NCBI GenBank assembly: GCA_047967505.1
Contig: CM106540.1
DNA: 64,000 nucleotides
Strand: one strand, 5' to 3'
From: Dipteris shenzhenensis
Taxonomy: Eukaryota; Polypodiophyta; Polypodiopsida; Gleicheniales
Part shown: positions 41,455 through 53,100 of the stretch, piece by piece
Layout: each line of letters begins with the position of its first letter
How positions within the stretch are numbered: position 1 is the stretch's first letter
The notes under the pieces: model-generated
Database searches by the model: none
Told to the model about the DNA's origin: nothing
The model's input: only the letters and a program-made list of their open reading frames with translations
Program-made: the position numbers and the translations under genes

Positions 41455-44400
41455 ATGACTGCTCATATCAAATGCTTTACACTTAATGTTCAAGGGATGT
41501 GTGATAGTAGAAAATGGAAATCTGTGTGGCTGTATATCAATAGATTTCAGCTTGACATAGTGGCATTACAAGAACACAATCAACATGTCCATGTAGGAAA
41601 GACAGGTCATTACTATGGATATGATATCTTCTATGCTAGGGAGCACTCTTTCTCAAGTGTAGTCTTTCTGATCAAGCATGAGCTTCAGCCAGTTATTGCT
41701 TTAAATGACAATCAAGGCAGATGGATTATTCTTCAATGCATCATTCAAGGCGAGGTGTTTGAATTTGCTTATGTCTATGCACCTCAATCTTCTCGGGATA
41801 GAACTGCAATTTGGGATGCCATGCAACGCTATCCATGGAGATATCATGCCTTTATATGTGGGGATTTCAATAATGCTCCGCAAGAGGGTGACAATACATC
41901 AGGAAATAATCATATGTTAACCCCTGAAAGGCATGCATGGTCTCAATTACTGATGCATCTTCATTTGGTTGATCTTTGGAAATTGGAAAGAATTGCAGCC
42001 TTTGTCACTAGGATACACTTTCCAACATAATGCCCTTTCTTCTTATCAGACACATCTGGATCGCTAGTATAGTGTAGCTCCACAACAAAATGATGATTTT
42101 ACATGCAAAATGTGGATTGACTATGCCTTTGTACATTCAGATCATGCACCTTTATGGTTGAGGTTATCCTTTTATGATATGCCAGATGATAGACTGCCTC
42201 AAAGGCGACATCCGATTGTGAACAGTAGCTATTTGCAGCATGTTGTTTTCAAGGCCATGGTTACTGAAGCATCTCACTCTCTGTCTTCTCAGAGCCACTT
42301 TGATATTGATAATGCATGGGATTCTTTTGTTTCCAAAATGCAAGTTGTAATTAGAGGTTATGGCAAGTCTTACATGAAGACACTGAGGGAAACTGTTGCT
42401 CAAGCCAAATTGACTTGTCAAGACCTCATTGAACTTAGTCATCTTCGTCCATTGTCCTTGCATGAGCAAACAACACTATGCCAAGCTAGACATTGTCTTC
42501 AAATCAATGATCACATGAAACTGGCTAAATGGGAGACTAGAGCAAGACAAAGAGCTTCTACAGATAAAGGCTGCTCTTCCAAACAATTTTTTAAAAGCTT
42601 GCATCAGAAGAGATTAAAAACAAACATTTGCACGGTGCTTCTGCCTGATAGTTCATGGACTACATCACGGTCACAACTTGCTTCTGTTTGTGTACATCAT
42701 TTCTCTCAGCAGTTTGGTTCTGCAGATCCTCCCTCGCAGCAAGTTTTGTCTGCAAGAAACTTACTTTTACAGCATGTTTCTCCTATTGTTTCCACTACTC
42801 AAGCTTTGGAATTGGAGGAACCCTTTACTGAGAGGGAATTGTCAGATGCAATCAAATCCTGTGGTAGATGGAAATCTCCAGGATGGGATGGTCTTACAGT
42901 TGAGTTTTTTCTAGAATATTGGCCTCTTTTGAAGCATACATTGCTGCATATGGTGAACTCTGCTTGGCAAAATCAAAAAATGCCAGACACATGGAAGAAA
43001 GGTCTTGTTAAACTCCTTCCAAAAAAGCAAATTTGTGAATCTTTGGCTGATTGGAGACCTATCACGCTTATGCCAGTCATTTACAAAGTTACTACCAAAA
43101 TGATTGTTGATCGGCTAAAAGGTTATTTACATGATGGGTTGCATCCTGCACAATATGGTTTTGTTCCTCGTAGGCATATCACAGATAACATTGCTAATGC
43201 TTATGTTGGAATCGAATATGCCAAATATATGTAGCAGGATGTTTTGCTATTGCAAGTTGATATTGCCAAAGCTTTTGATGCTGTTAAGTGGGACTTTATT
43301 TCATCCACTATGCAGGCCTTGGGATTTGGCACAAAAATGCAACAAGTTATCAATTGGCTATATCAAGATAGTAAAGCTGCCTGCATACTTTCAGGGGATA
43401 TCTCTACAACCTGGACTCTTGGTTGTTCTGTTTGACAAGGATGTCCCCTCAGTGCTTTACTTTTTGCCATAGCCACTCATCCAATGCTTCAATATATGGA
43501 CCACCTCTTGGACACTGGCATGTTGCACGGATTGGAAATTCCTGGCAGCCGTAGCATGATCGCTCGAGCATATGCTGATGATTCTTTCTTTACCCCGAAA
43601 AATACTCGGAGCGATCTCTCCATGATTATGCAAGCTCTTTCTACATATGGTTTGGCTGCTGGTCTTCGTATCAATTTTCAGAAATCAAAATTACTGCCGT
43701 TGCATGCTAAAGACTGGCATAGTCTTTTGTGGCCTGGGGAAATTGTTCCAACTTCTCAATTGATTCCACATCTTGGCTATCCTCTAGGTTGGGGGCTCAC
43801 TCGTTCTCAACAAACTGATTGGGTGCTCACAAAGTTGAGGGCGAAACTTGAATATTGGAAGCTTGCAACTTGGCCATTACATGTTCGTTTGCGAATAACG
43901 CAATCCATTTTGATAGCATACATACAATTCTATCTGCCTCTCATCATGTTCAATAAGGCAGATCTGGTTTCCTTTATGTCTGCTATCATGGAGATTTTCT
44001 GGTGTTCAAAAAATGGCAAGAAAAGTCTCAGATTACTCTCTATGCATCGTCTCTGCTCTCCAAAGATGCACGGGGGTCTGAACATACTCAATATTCAAAT
44101 GCATATACTTGCTCACAAGGGGAAAATGATGTTGCAGTTTATGCAAGGGGATCAGCCTTGGGCTTTCATGATCCGCTCTCTTTTGTTGCATATTGATACT
44201 TCTGCTTTTGGGCATTGGCAGCCTACACAATGGGATTTCCTATTTGGCTCTATTCAAGGCAAGATCAGAGGCTGCCCTTTTGTCTCTCGTTTGCTTCTTG
44301 ATTGGAAGCATATTTTATCCCACTTGGAATGGAATGGCAGAGATTCTTTGTCGGGAAATTCCTTGAGGGCTGAGAATATTTTTTGGTCCAAAGTATTCCC

Positions 44401-44915
44401 CCCTCCTTCGGCTATACAAGAACCCAGGCGTTCTTATTTTCTATCTTTCAAAGGCATTTCTTCTGTGGCGGATGTACTTCAAGATGATGGCACTCTTTTA
44501 TCTTTTTCTATGGCTGCTAGCAAATATGGTTTGGGAGCTCATTACCGTCCTTTATGGCATCAAATTTCAGAAATGCTTCGACCGTTCTTGCCGGTACCTC
44601 GTTTGGAACTTCAGAATAGGCTTGAGGATTGGACTCTACATTCTTCTTCCTCTTCAGCCCGTCCTTTGAAGCTCTCACATATCACAGTGCCTTCTCTGTA
44701 TAAAGTGTTATTACTTCCACCTTGGATTTCTGACAGAGCAAATTCTATTTGGCACATGTATCGCCCACTAAAGTGGTGGAGAAAGAGGCTGCGTCTCCTT
44801 TGGCATTATTAAATCCCTCTTCGACGACAGCTTTTCCTTTGGCGAGTCCTACTTGGCATTTTTCCATCCGGGCAGTTACTCGCGCATAGACATATTGCTC
44901 CAGCAGCTTGCCACA
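41455..44915 (+). pseudogene. LINE B ORF2: endonuclease and reverse transcriptase
   Basis: Starts ATG 41455 with the AP endonuclease (LNVQGMCDSRKWKSVW, IVALQEHNQH, FAYVYAPQSSRDR, FICGDFNNAP), broken by a frame change near 42030. The SDHAPLWLRLSFYDM block and RT follow: WKSPGWDGLTVEFFLEYW, DWRPITLMPVIYKV, QYGFVPRRHITDNIANAYVG, QVDIAKAFDAVKWDF and catalytic AYADDSFFTP. Stops lie near 43232, 43433 and 44810. The thumb and C-terminal region run to 44915, where G2 interrupts, and the finger continues at 50249. Confidence 0.88.
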
Positions 44916-45365
44916 TGTAAGAAATCCTAGATTTACTATATTTAAAAATGTGCTAAGGAACAGAAAGGAGACTGAAATAGCAGAGAACAAGGAATAATTG
45001 TATTGCTTGAATGTCTGTAGGGTATCCGTTGTGTGTCATCCATACAATTGGGCCTCTCTTATATAGAGAGTGAAGAGTCACACATGAAAAGGTGTGTACT
45101 CCAAAGTGTGTGTGCATGAAGAGGTGTGTACCCCTTGTGAAGGGTGTGACCCTTGATGAGAGGGTACATTACAATAGAAATGTCTCTTCAATAGAGTGTC
45201 TCTTGTGAAGGGTTGTGCCTCATAGGAAGTGTCCCGTCGAAAGGGCAAGGGTTGTGCCTCATAGGAAGTGTCCCGTCGAAAGGGCATACCCTTCCACAAG
45301 TGTCCATTCATCAAACCATCCATAAGTCTAGAAATAGAGAAAGGAATACGTCACAGATCGTGACA
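44916..45365 (-). repeat. G2 3' LTR
   Basis: 450 bp, TGTAAGAAATCC to GATCGTGACA in plus-strand reading. It contains an internal direct repeat of about 39 bp (GGGTTGTGCCTCATAGGAAG twice, near 45210 and 45248) and several GGTGTGT motifs. Confidence 0.95.
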
Positions 45366-45421
45366 TCCCCTCCCACTCAAAATAAGACCTTGGTGGAGAT
45401 AATGAACTAATGTAGAAAATA

Positions 45422-48400
45422 TCACTGTAAATTCTGAAAATTTTGCTGTAAAATGTCAGGGTACTGCTGTAAGTCTTCATCAGATTGCCAAGTAGCGTCG
45501 GAATCGTCCAGATCTCGAGCATTCATGACTCGCTGAGTAAAGATATACTTTAGAGAGTGATGGTCTGTCTTAACCACCGAGTCGGCTCCCATGAGATAAT
45601 GTTTCCAAGAGCGATAAGCATGTACAACGGCAAGAAACTCCTTATCATAAACCGGGTATCGGGTCTGGATATCAGAATGTTTATGGCTGTCAAAAGCAAT
45701 AACTCTGCCTTCTTGCATCAAGACTGCTCCTGTAGCGATGTCGGAAGCGTCGGTCATGACCTCAAATGGAAGGTTTGGATCAGCAATAGCCATAACTGGT
45801 GTGGTAGTGAGTGCTTGCTTGAGTTGTTGGAAACTATACTCTGTTTTGGGAAGCCACTGAAAAATTGATGTGCTTTTTAATAATTCGGACATAGGAGCTG
45901 CGATTTCGGAAAACTGATAGACCTTTGTATGGTAGAAGTTTGCCAATCCGAGAAAAGAGCGGACATCATGAACATTCTTAGGAGTAGGCCAGTTTCGGAT
46001 TACCTCGACCTTCTTGGGATCCATAGAGATGCCTTGAGCGGAAATAACATGTTCCAAATATTCGAGTTGGGTCTTGAAGAACTCATTCTTCTCAATGTTG
46101 ATGTAGAGAGAATTTGCGCTGAGAACTTCAAAAACTTGGTGAAGATGTTGTTTGTGCTCATGTAGGGATCTGCTGAAAACGAGGATGTCATCGAGGTAAA
46201 CGATGACGAACTTATCGAGGAAAGGCCTGAAGATGTCGTTCATTAGTGTCATGAATGTGGCCGGGGCATTGTTTAACCCAAAAGGCATGACCAAACATTC
46301 ATAGTGTCCATACTTTGTTCGAAAAGCTGTCTTGTACTCATCGCCTTCTCGTATGCGTATTTGATGATAACCTGAACGAAGATCAATCTTTCAGAATTGT
46401 GTTGCATGTAGAAGTTGATCAAAGAGGTCATCGATGCGAGGCAATGGATACTTGTTTTTGATAGTGAGCTTCTTGAGGGCTCAGTAGTCGATGCAGAGGC
46501 GCATTGACTTATTCTTTTTTTCCACAAGTAGTACAGGAGATCCGAAAGGGCTGCGACTGGGCCGAATGTGACCTTTGTCGAGTAGTTCGGTGACCTGTCT
46601 TTGGATTTCTTCATTTTGAGTGTAAGAAACCCGATAAGAAGGTTTCGACGGTGGATTACTGCCGGGAATAAGTTCGATTGGGTGATCCACTGGTCGTCGA
46701 GGTGGTAACTGCTTTGGCAATTCCTGTGGAAAAATATCCAGGTAAGGCTGGAAAAAAGGTTGGTTGAGGTATTCAGGAGGATCCTTAGTTGGTGTCTCCT
46801 CTACTGCCGTAACCAACAAAAGTGAAGTCTTTACTTGGCGTTTACGAACCCACTTCTTTACTTGTAGGGCAGAGGCAACTGGGGTTGAAGGAGAGTCCCT
46901 AGAACCAGTTAGCTCAATAAGTTTTCCCTGGTGGACAAACTGGATAGTATGGCTGCGAAAACTGATTGATGGATCATAGTCGTAGAGCCATTGTTGTCCA
47001 AGTATGACATCGTACCGAGAAAGAGGCATGATATCGAAGTTCAACTTGTCCGTATAATGTTGGATGTGAAAAGACAAGTTTTTGATTCTGGTGTTGCACA
47101 AGAAAGTAGTTCCATTTGCGAGTTCAATCTGATAGTCCACGAGACTAGGACTGGTGGTCAACCGAAGTTTGTTGACCATAGAACTAGCTAGGAAATTATG
47201 AGAGCAGCCACTGTCGATGAGGAGAGTGACCGTTGTTCCACGAATCGATCCTTGAACACAAAGTACTTGAGTGGCCAGGGAAGGTTCGGGGTTGCTGGCA
47301 AGGCTCAAGTGGATGGTATTTGCCATTCGAACAGCTTTGCCTTTCTTGTCTTGTGCTGAGGTAGCATCTTCTCTTTGGGAAGTGCTAGGTTCCATATTGG
47401 AATTTTGCTTTGGTCGCTTGGGACAATCGAACCATCTATGGTCGCCTGTACAGATGGTACAAAGTCCTTTTGTGCTGGAGTTGTTCTTCTTGTCAGTGGC
47501 CACACCTTTATGTTGGGAATGTCGGTAATGACTTTGTGAAGAAGAAGAGCCGCGATCCTTGAAGGAGTGCTTCTGTTGGAATCCAGCATATGATTTCTGA
47601 GTCTTCTGGGGATCTTGAGAATGTCGCTGACCTTGATTACCGGAGTTTTTTCGAAACCTGGTATTATCTTGAGGGCGAGCATCTTTGGCCATAGTAGAGT
47701 TCTGTGTGCGATTAGCACTCTGCTTCCCTGTGTTTTGGAAATCTGTAATGCGCTCTGCGTAAGCAATAGCGCCAGCTGTGGTGGTGATGTTTGCTTTAAG
47801 GACATCAATGCATAACGAGGGATTTAGGCCTGAGATGAAAGCATGAAGGCGATCATCCTCAGTTAAACCGTCAATCTCCAACACCAATGTGGTGAACTGA
47901 GAGATGTAGGAAGACAGGGAGCCTGTTTGCTCCAACTGTCGGAGTTTTGATCGTGCTTGGAAGTCCGCATTGGCAGGTATGAACTGCTTACAAAGCACGT
48001 GTTCAAAACGTTCCCATGTTAACACACTTTTGCCGTCCTTTAAGCGTCTTTGCCACCATAGAAAAGCTGTATCCTTGAGGAGGGAGGCTGCCAAGGCGAT
48101 CTTTTTGCCTTCAGTGAGGTCAACAGTATCAAAATACATGCGCATTTTTGCGAGCCATTGGTCAACTGTTCGGCGATTGCGTTGACCAGTGTAGGCTTCC
48201 GGAAGTTTGATGTCAAGTCTTTTAGTTTTGGAAGCTTGAAGTAAACGGTAGAGGGCACGTAGTTCAGTGTTTTCTACCTCTAGGGGAATGAATCCGCATA
48301 GTCGTCTGGTTGCGTCACGTCATCCTCTGTATGTGTGGTACTGCGAGAATCTTGAAGTTGTTGAACTTTCTAGACCAAGTCGAAGATGCTGTCCTGAAGC

Positions 48401-48561
48401 TGGGAAATTTGAAGTTGCAGTAGTGTTTCGCCTTGTACGTTGTCTTCAAGAATCTTTTTTGGACTTGAGTCTTTGATCTCTGGAGAGGCTTCACGCAAGC
48501 GTTGCGACATATCGGAGATCCCTGTGAGAAAAGCGCGAACTTGCGCTCTAGTTTGTACCAT
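45422..48561 (-). pseudogene. G2 gag-pol, broken and lacking integrase
   Basis: Read leftwards from 48561: gag N-terminus (VQTRAQVRAFLTGISDM), a stop near 48372, a frame change near 48220, then a 554-codon stretch (48145-46481). That stretch holds gag, a knuckle (CTICTGDHRWFDC), protease (LLIDSGCSHNFLAS) and the RT start. Two stops follow in the RT, then LVMPFGLNNAPATF, catalytic YLDDILVFSRS and RNase H (FEVMTDASDIATGAVLMQEG) to about 45530. The frame then goes straight into DDSDATWQSDEDLQQYPDIL, which looks like the end of a chromodomain. RNase H has thus been joined in frame to the pol terminus, with the integrase missing. Confidence 0.85.
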
Positions 48562-49192
48562 TCCTGGAAGAAGATTCGGGCTGCTCCCTGAGGTTGCTCA
48601 TGTTGGAGGGGGCAGGCGAGGCAAGATGGAACCACCCGTGGAAGTCTGGTAAAGGAGGTCCTGTATAAGGTAACACTGGTGATGCCGAAAGTGGTGTTAC
48701 TGCTCGTGAGAGGACAGGAGTAGGTTGCAGAGTCCACGGATCTGAGAAGGGATAAGGAGCTGCTATCGGAAGTGGAGGATATCCAGGAGAAGGAGTGCCT
48801 TTGGAGTGTAAATACTGTCTCGGAGAAGGTACAACCTGTATAGGAGGATATCTGGGAGCTAAAGGAGGTGGAGAGTACCCTAGAGATGCCGAAGGTGAGG
48901 GGTAAAATTCTCTCCAAAGATGGACAGCAAACTCTTGAGGAATATCGGGTTCTGGGTATCTTCGTGTCTCGTGGAACACAACCTGGACTGTGCTGAGGAA
49001 GTAATGTAACTGAGGTGCCTCACGCAGAAGATATAGGATGTGGTCCAAATCACTAGGAGGGCACGTGACACAGAAGACCCACAATGCAAAAGCTCCGAAA
49101 TGGGCTGGTTGTGCAATCTGAACACGATATTGTGTGGTAGATGATGCTTGAGGTGTCCTTGAAAGGCCGGGTGAATTACCAGGGGTTTCCAT
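48548..49192 (-). CDS. G2 additional ORF upstream of gag (214 residues)
   Basis: Open frame from ATG 49192, overlapping the gag start (48561) by 14 bp in another frame. The first 100 residues are mixed hydrophobic and polar; the second half is rich in Pro and Ser (SPPPLAPRYPPIQVVPSPRQ). I recognise no domain. It may be an extra leader ORF or the N-terminal part of gag separated by a frameshift. The short overlap could also permit translational coupling. It is open while gag-pol is broken. Confidence 0.5.
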   Translation of the reverse strand: METPGNSPGLSRTPQASSTTQYRVQIAQPAHFGAFALWVFCVTCPPSDLDHILYLLREAPQLHYFLSTVQVVFHETRRYPEPDIPQEFAVHLWREFYPSPSASLGYSPPPLAPRYPPIQVVPSPRQYLHSKGTPSPGYPPLPIAAPYPFSDPWTLQPTPVLSRAVTPLSASPVLPYTGPPLPDFHGWFHLASPAPSNMSNLREQPESSSRNGTN

Positions 49193-49793
49193 GCTTTAAA
49201 GGAGCGTCTTTCATTTGCTGTAATTGGATAATGACAAGAGAATCCTTAAAAGTAGAACTAGGGTAAACCTAAGGTTTGGGGCTGGGTTTTCCATTTTAAC
49301 CCCTCTAGGTACCCTTTTATAGGTGCTTGGTGCCTAAAAGGTGTGCCTATTCGAAGGGGTGTGACCCTTGGAATAGGTGCACCTTTTCATGAAGGGGTGT
49401 GTCCCTGTTTTTAAAAGGGGTGTCCCTACATGAATAGGTGTGTCCTTTTGTCCACAATGGGGTGTGTCCCTTGGGTGAGGAGTCCAGACTCTTCATCACA
49501 AGGTGTGTCCGATGGTGAAAAAGGTGCGTCCCTTGGTTTTGGGACAGCCCAAGCACCTGAAAAGACACGATTTTTGTCGTGTCCATTCACATCAACTCGT
49601 GATGTGTGGGAGATGGAGAGGCCATAGATGACTTTAGGCAGGGTTGGCACGAAAAATTTTTACGCTCATCCTCTCCATCTCTTCCATGCACAATGTGCAC
49701 GGATGTCCTTCTAGCGGAAAAGATGTATCAGATCGGCGCTAGAAGGTGGGGGGCATTTCCTACAGGCAGGAGCGAATTTTGCTCTGATACCAC
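49193..49793 (-). promoter_or_regulatory. G2 leader with primer site and GGTGTG repeats
   Basis: The primer-binding site complements initiator-Met tRNA (49781-49792). In plus-strand reading, six GGTGTG motifs, several in the form AAGGGGTGTGTCCC, lie at 49339-49510. Similar GGTGTGT motifs occur in the LTRs. Confidence 0.6.
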
Positions 49794-50243
49794 TATAAGA
49801 AATCCTAGATTTACTATATTTAAAAATGTGCTAAGGAACAAAAAGGAGACTGAAATAGCAGAGAACAAGAAATAATTGTATTGCTTGAATGTCTGTAGGG
49901 TATCCGTTGTGTGTCATCCATACAATTGGGCCTCTCTTATATAGAGAGTGAAGAGTCACACATGAAAAGGTGTGTACTCCAAAGTGTGTGTGCATGAAGA
50001 GGTGTGTACCCCTTGTGAAGGGTGTGACCCTTGATGAGAGGGTACATTACAATAGAAATGTCTCTTCAATAGAGTGTCTCTTGTGAAGGGTTGTGCCTCA
50101 TAGAAAGTGTCCCGTCGAAAGGGCAAGGGTTGTGCCTCATAGGAAGTGTCCCGTCGAAAGGGCATACCCTTTCACAAGTGTCCATTCATCAAACCATCCA
50201 TAAGTCTAGAAATAGAGAAAGGAATACGTCACAGATCGTGACA
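49794..50243 (-). repeat. G2 5' LTR
   Basis: Partner of 44916-45365. The terminal TG is mutated to TA in plus-strand reading (49794-49795), the LTR edge next to the primer site. Confidence 0.95.
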
Positions 50244-50248
50244 CCACA

Positions 50249-50691
50249 GATGTCTACATTCTGCTGAATCTGTGCTTCACGTCTTTTGGCACTGTCCACA
50301 CACTTGTGATTTCCTCGCTCTCATCCGACAGGGGCTTCGAGCAAGATTTCCTACTGTTACTTTTGGCAAGTTCTTCTGGTTGTTTGGTTTTCATCCAGCT
50401 AGACAGGGTTTTGATTTGTTTTTTGTTTGGGTGCGCTACTGGGCAGTGTGGACTCTATGGATAGACAGAAATCATAGGGTTTTTGGTGATCCTACTTTTC
50501 CATCTTTTCTTTTTTTCAAACGATCTCTGCAGCAATCGTTCTATGATTGCTTTCAGACTCATTTGATTGATCATGATGTATATACAGCTTATACTGAGAT
50601 TTTCAGTTGAGTAGTAGTTACTCCACTTTTGAAGTAACTATGAATGTAATTATTTTACAGCAATAAAATATTTCTTCTCACAAAAAAAAAA
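50249..50691 (+). pseudogene. LINE B ORF2 finger domain and 3' end
   Basis: Resumes LINE B after G2: HVFWHCPHTCDFLALIRQGL, FGKFFWLFGFHPARQGFD and WVRYWAVWTLWIDRNHRVFG form the zf-RVT-type end. The stop is near 50610, then a 3' UTR with AATAAAA and A10. Directly after the tail comes GTGTGTGTGGCTGTGTGTGG. Confidence 0.88.
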
Positions 50692-50710
50692 GTGTGTGTG
50701 GCTGTGTGTG

Positions 50711-53100
50711 GCCAAATTTACTTGTCAGAGTTTGACTGAGCTTGCTCATCGTCGCCCTTTGTCTTCAGAGGAAAGCATGCTCTTATGTCAGGCTCAATTC
50801 TCTCTTCAATCCATTGATCGCAGAAAGCTTGCTAAATGGGAAACCCGATCCAGACAACGGGCTTTTTTGGATAAAGGCTGCTCTTCCAAGCAATTTTTTA
50901 AAAGTTTACACTACAAAAGATAGGCTGCCAATATCTGTCGTATCCGGATGTCTGATGGTTCTTGGTCAACATCTCGTTCAGAGCTTGCTGATTTATGTGT
51001 GCAGCACTTCTCCACTCATTTTGGGCATGTGGATACTCTTTCTCCTCGGGTCGTGTCTGCACGTCAGCTTCTTTTGCAGCATATTCATCCAATTTTGTCT
51101 GATGCTCAAGCTTTGGAAATTGAACATCCTTTCACTGAAAGGGAATTGTCTGATGCACTGAGATCCTCTGGCAGATGGAAATCTCCAGGATGGGATGGTC
51201 TCACTGTTGAATTCTTTCTTGCATTCTGGGATCTTCTTAAATTCACCTTGCTGCAAATGGTAAATACAGCATGGCAAAATCGGCAAATGCTTGTGTCATG
51301 GAAAAAGGGTCTTCTCAAGCTGATTCCAAAGAAGCAGCTATGTGATTCACTTGGTGATTGGAGGCCAATCACGCTCATGCCAGTCATTTACAAGATCATT
51401 GCCAAAATGGTGGTTAATCGGATTAAAGGTTATTTGCATGATGGGTTGCATCCCTCCCAATATGGCTTTGTTCCACGTCACCATATCACAGGTTACATTG
51501 CCAATGCTTATATTGGGATTGAATATGCCAAATACACGCAGCAGGATGTTCTACTCTTGCAGGTAGATATTGAAAAAGCCTTTGACACAGTTCAATGGGA
51601 TTTCATCTCGCAAACTATGCGAGCTTTGGGGTTTGGACCAAAAATGCAGCAGGTTATTTACTAGCTTTACAGAGATAGCAATGCGGCTTGCATTCTTTCT
51701 GGGGATATCTCTGATGAGTGGACACTTCGTTGTTCGGTCCACCAGGGATGCCCTCTCAGTGCTTTACTATATGCCATTGCTACTCATCCTATGCTACAAT
51801 ATATTGATCATCTTGTGGCTATAGGATCACTTCATGGCTTGGAATTGGATGCTAATCGCAGCATGGTTGCTCAAGCTTATGCTAATGATTCTTTCTTTAC
51901 CCCGACGAATACGCCCCATGATCTTGGTGCCTCGATGCAGGCCCTCTCTGTTTATGGTTTAGCCGCTGGTCTTCATGTTAATTTTTAGAAGTCTAAGCTG
52001 CTCCCATTGCATTCCAAAGACTGGCATAGTCTATTATGGCCCGGGGATATCATTCCACCCACTCAGTTTGTTCATCATCTTGGTTACCCTTTGGGGTGGG
52101 AACTCACTCGCCGACAACGAACTGATTGGGTTTTGGCTAAGCTTTGGAAAAAGCTTGAGTATTGGAAACTGGCAACCTGGCCTTTGCACGTTCGTCTTCA
52201 AATAGTGCAGTCCATCCTTGTGGCATATATTCAATTTTACTTGCCCTTGATCATGTTCACTAAGGCAGATCTTACATCTTTCATGTCTGTCTTTATGGAA
52301 ATCTTCTAGCGATTCAAACATGGCAAGAAAAGTCTTAGGTTGCTTTCGATGCATCACATTTGTTCTCCCAAGATGCATGGTGGATTGAACATCTCGGATA
52401 TTCATGTGCATATTCTTGCCCACAGGGGGAAAATGTTGCTGCAATTTCTACAAGGTGATCAACCTTGGGCTCTTATGATTAGGACTCTGGTCACTCATAT
52501 CAGTATTTCTGTGTTTGGTCTTTAGCAACTCGATCAATGGGATTTCTTTTTTGGCTGCACTGATGGCACTTTGCCCGGCTGCCCTTTTGTCTCCCGCTTG
52601 CTTCTTGACTAGAAGCATGTTCTTTCTCATCTAAAATGGAATGGACGGCAATCTTTGCTTGGGAATTCTTTGAGAGCTGAAAGCATTCACTGGTCGAAAG
52701 TCTTTTAGCCTCCCTTGGCTTTACAGGAACCTCGACATTCCTACTTTGTCTCATTTAAAGGCATCACCTCGGTTGCTGACGTTATAGATGATACTGGTAC
52801 TGTGCTCCCCTTTTCTCTAGCAGCCACTACATATGGATTGAGCTCTCATTATCGTCCTTTGTGGCAACGAATCACTTCTATGCTTTCGCCTTTTGTTCCG
52901 ATTCTTCCTTTGGAACACCATGACCGGCTGGAAGATTGGACTTTGACTTCTCCAGGGTCCTCTTCTCGTCCTTTGAGACTATCTCAAATTACTGTAACTG
53001 CATTGTATAAAATCCTTTTGCCTCAACCTTGGGTTTCAGAGAGAGGTGATTCTGTTTGGCGAATGCATCGCCCAGCCAAGTGGTGGAGGAAAACACTCCC
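50711..53100 (+). pseudogene. LINE C: 5'-truncated ORF2, fused to LINE D ORF1
   Basis: Begins in the ORF2 linker (AKFTCQSLTELAHRRP) and runs through RT (GRWKSPGWDGLTVEFFLAFW, DWRPITLMPVIYKI, QVDIEKAFDTVQWDF). The catalytic motif is AYANDSFFTP, with Asn for the first Asp, and several stops follow. The C-terminal region stops at PAKWWRKTL (near 53090), where ORF1 sequence of LINE D follows in the same open frame (52715-53629). No finger domain or tail. Confidence 0.85.

Larger units (their letters stand above)
44916..50243 (-). mobile_element. Gypsy G2: young LTR element without integrase
   Basis: 5328 bp with 450-bp LTRs (44916-45365 and 49794-50243) and CCACA duplications at 44911-44915 and 50244-50248. 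The element reads on the minus strand. The primer site (reverse complement TGGTATCAGAGC, 49792-49781) adjoins the right LTR, and the polypurine tract GAGTGGGAGGGGATG adjoins the left LTR. I count five LTR differences (about 1%), all G/A or C/T. Gag, protease, RT and part of RNase H are present, but the integrase is deleted. Its mobility therefore needed proteins from another copy, or the deletion came after insertion. Confidence 0.95.
39460..50691 (+). mobile_element. LINE B: two-ORF plant LINE, split by gypsy G2
   Basis: Pyrimidine-rich 5' region, ORF1 (40163-41398), ORF2 (41455-44915 continuing at 50249-50610), a 3' UTR with AATAAAA (near 50662) and a poly(A) tail at 50682-50691. Gypsy G2 sits in the C-terminal finger of ORF2 with a CCACA duplication. 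It is the most complete LINE here, but ORF2 has stops and frameshifts. The exact 5' end is not certain; it lies somewhere between 39.4 and 39.7 kb. Confidence 0.8.

Noticed and set aside
45090-45310. CRISPR-like or satellite array from the repeated GGTGTGT and 39-bp units
   Set aside because: The repeats lie in G2 LTRs, are irregularly spaced, and recur in the partner LTR. They are part of a retrotransposon.
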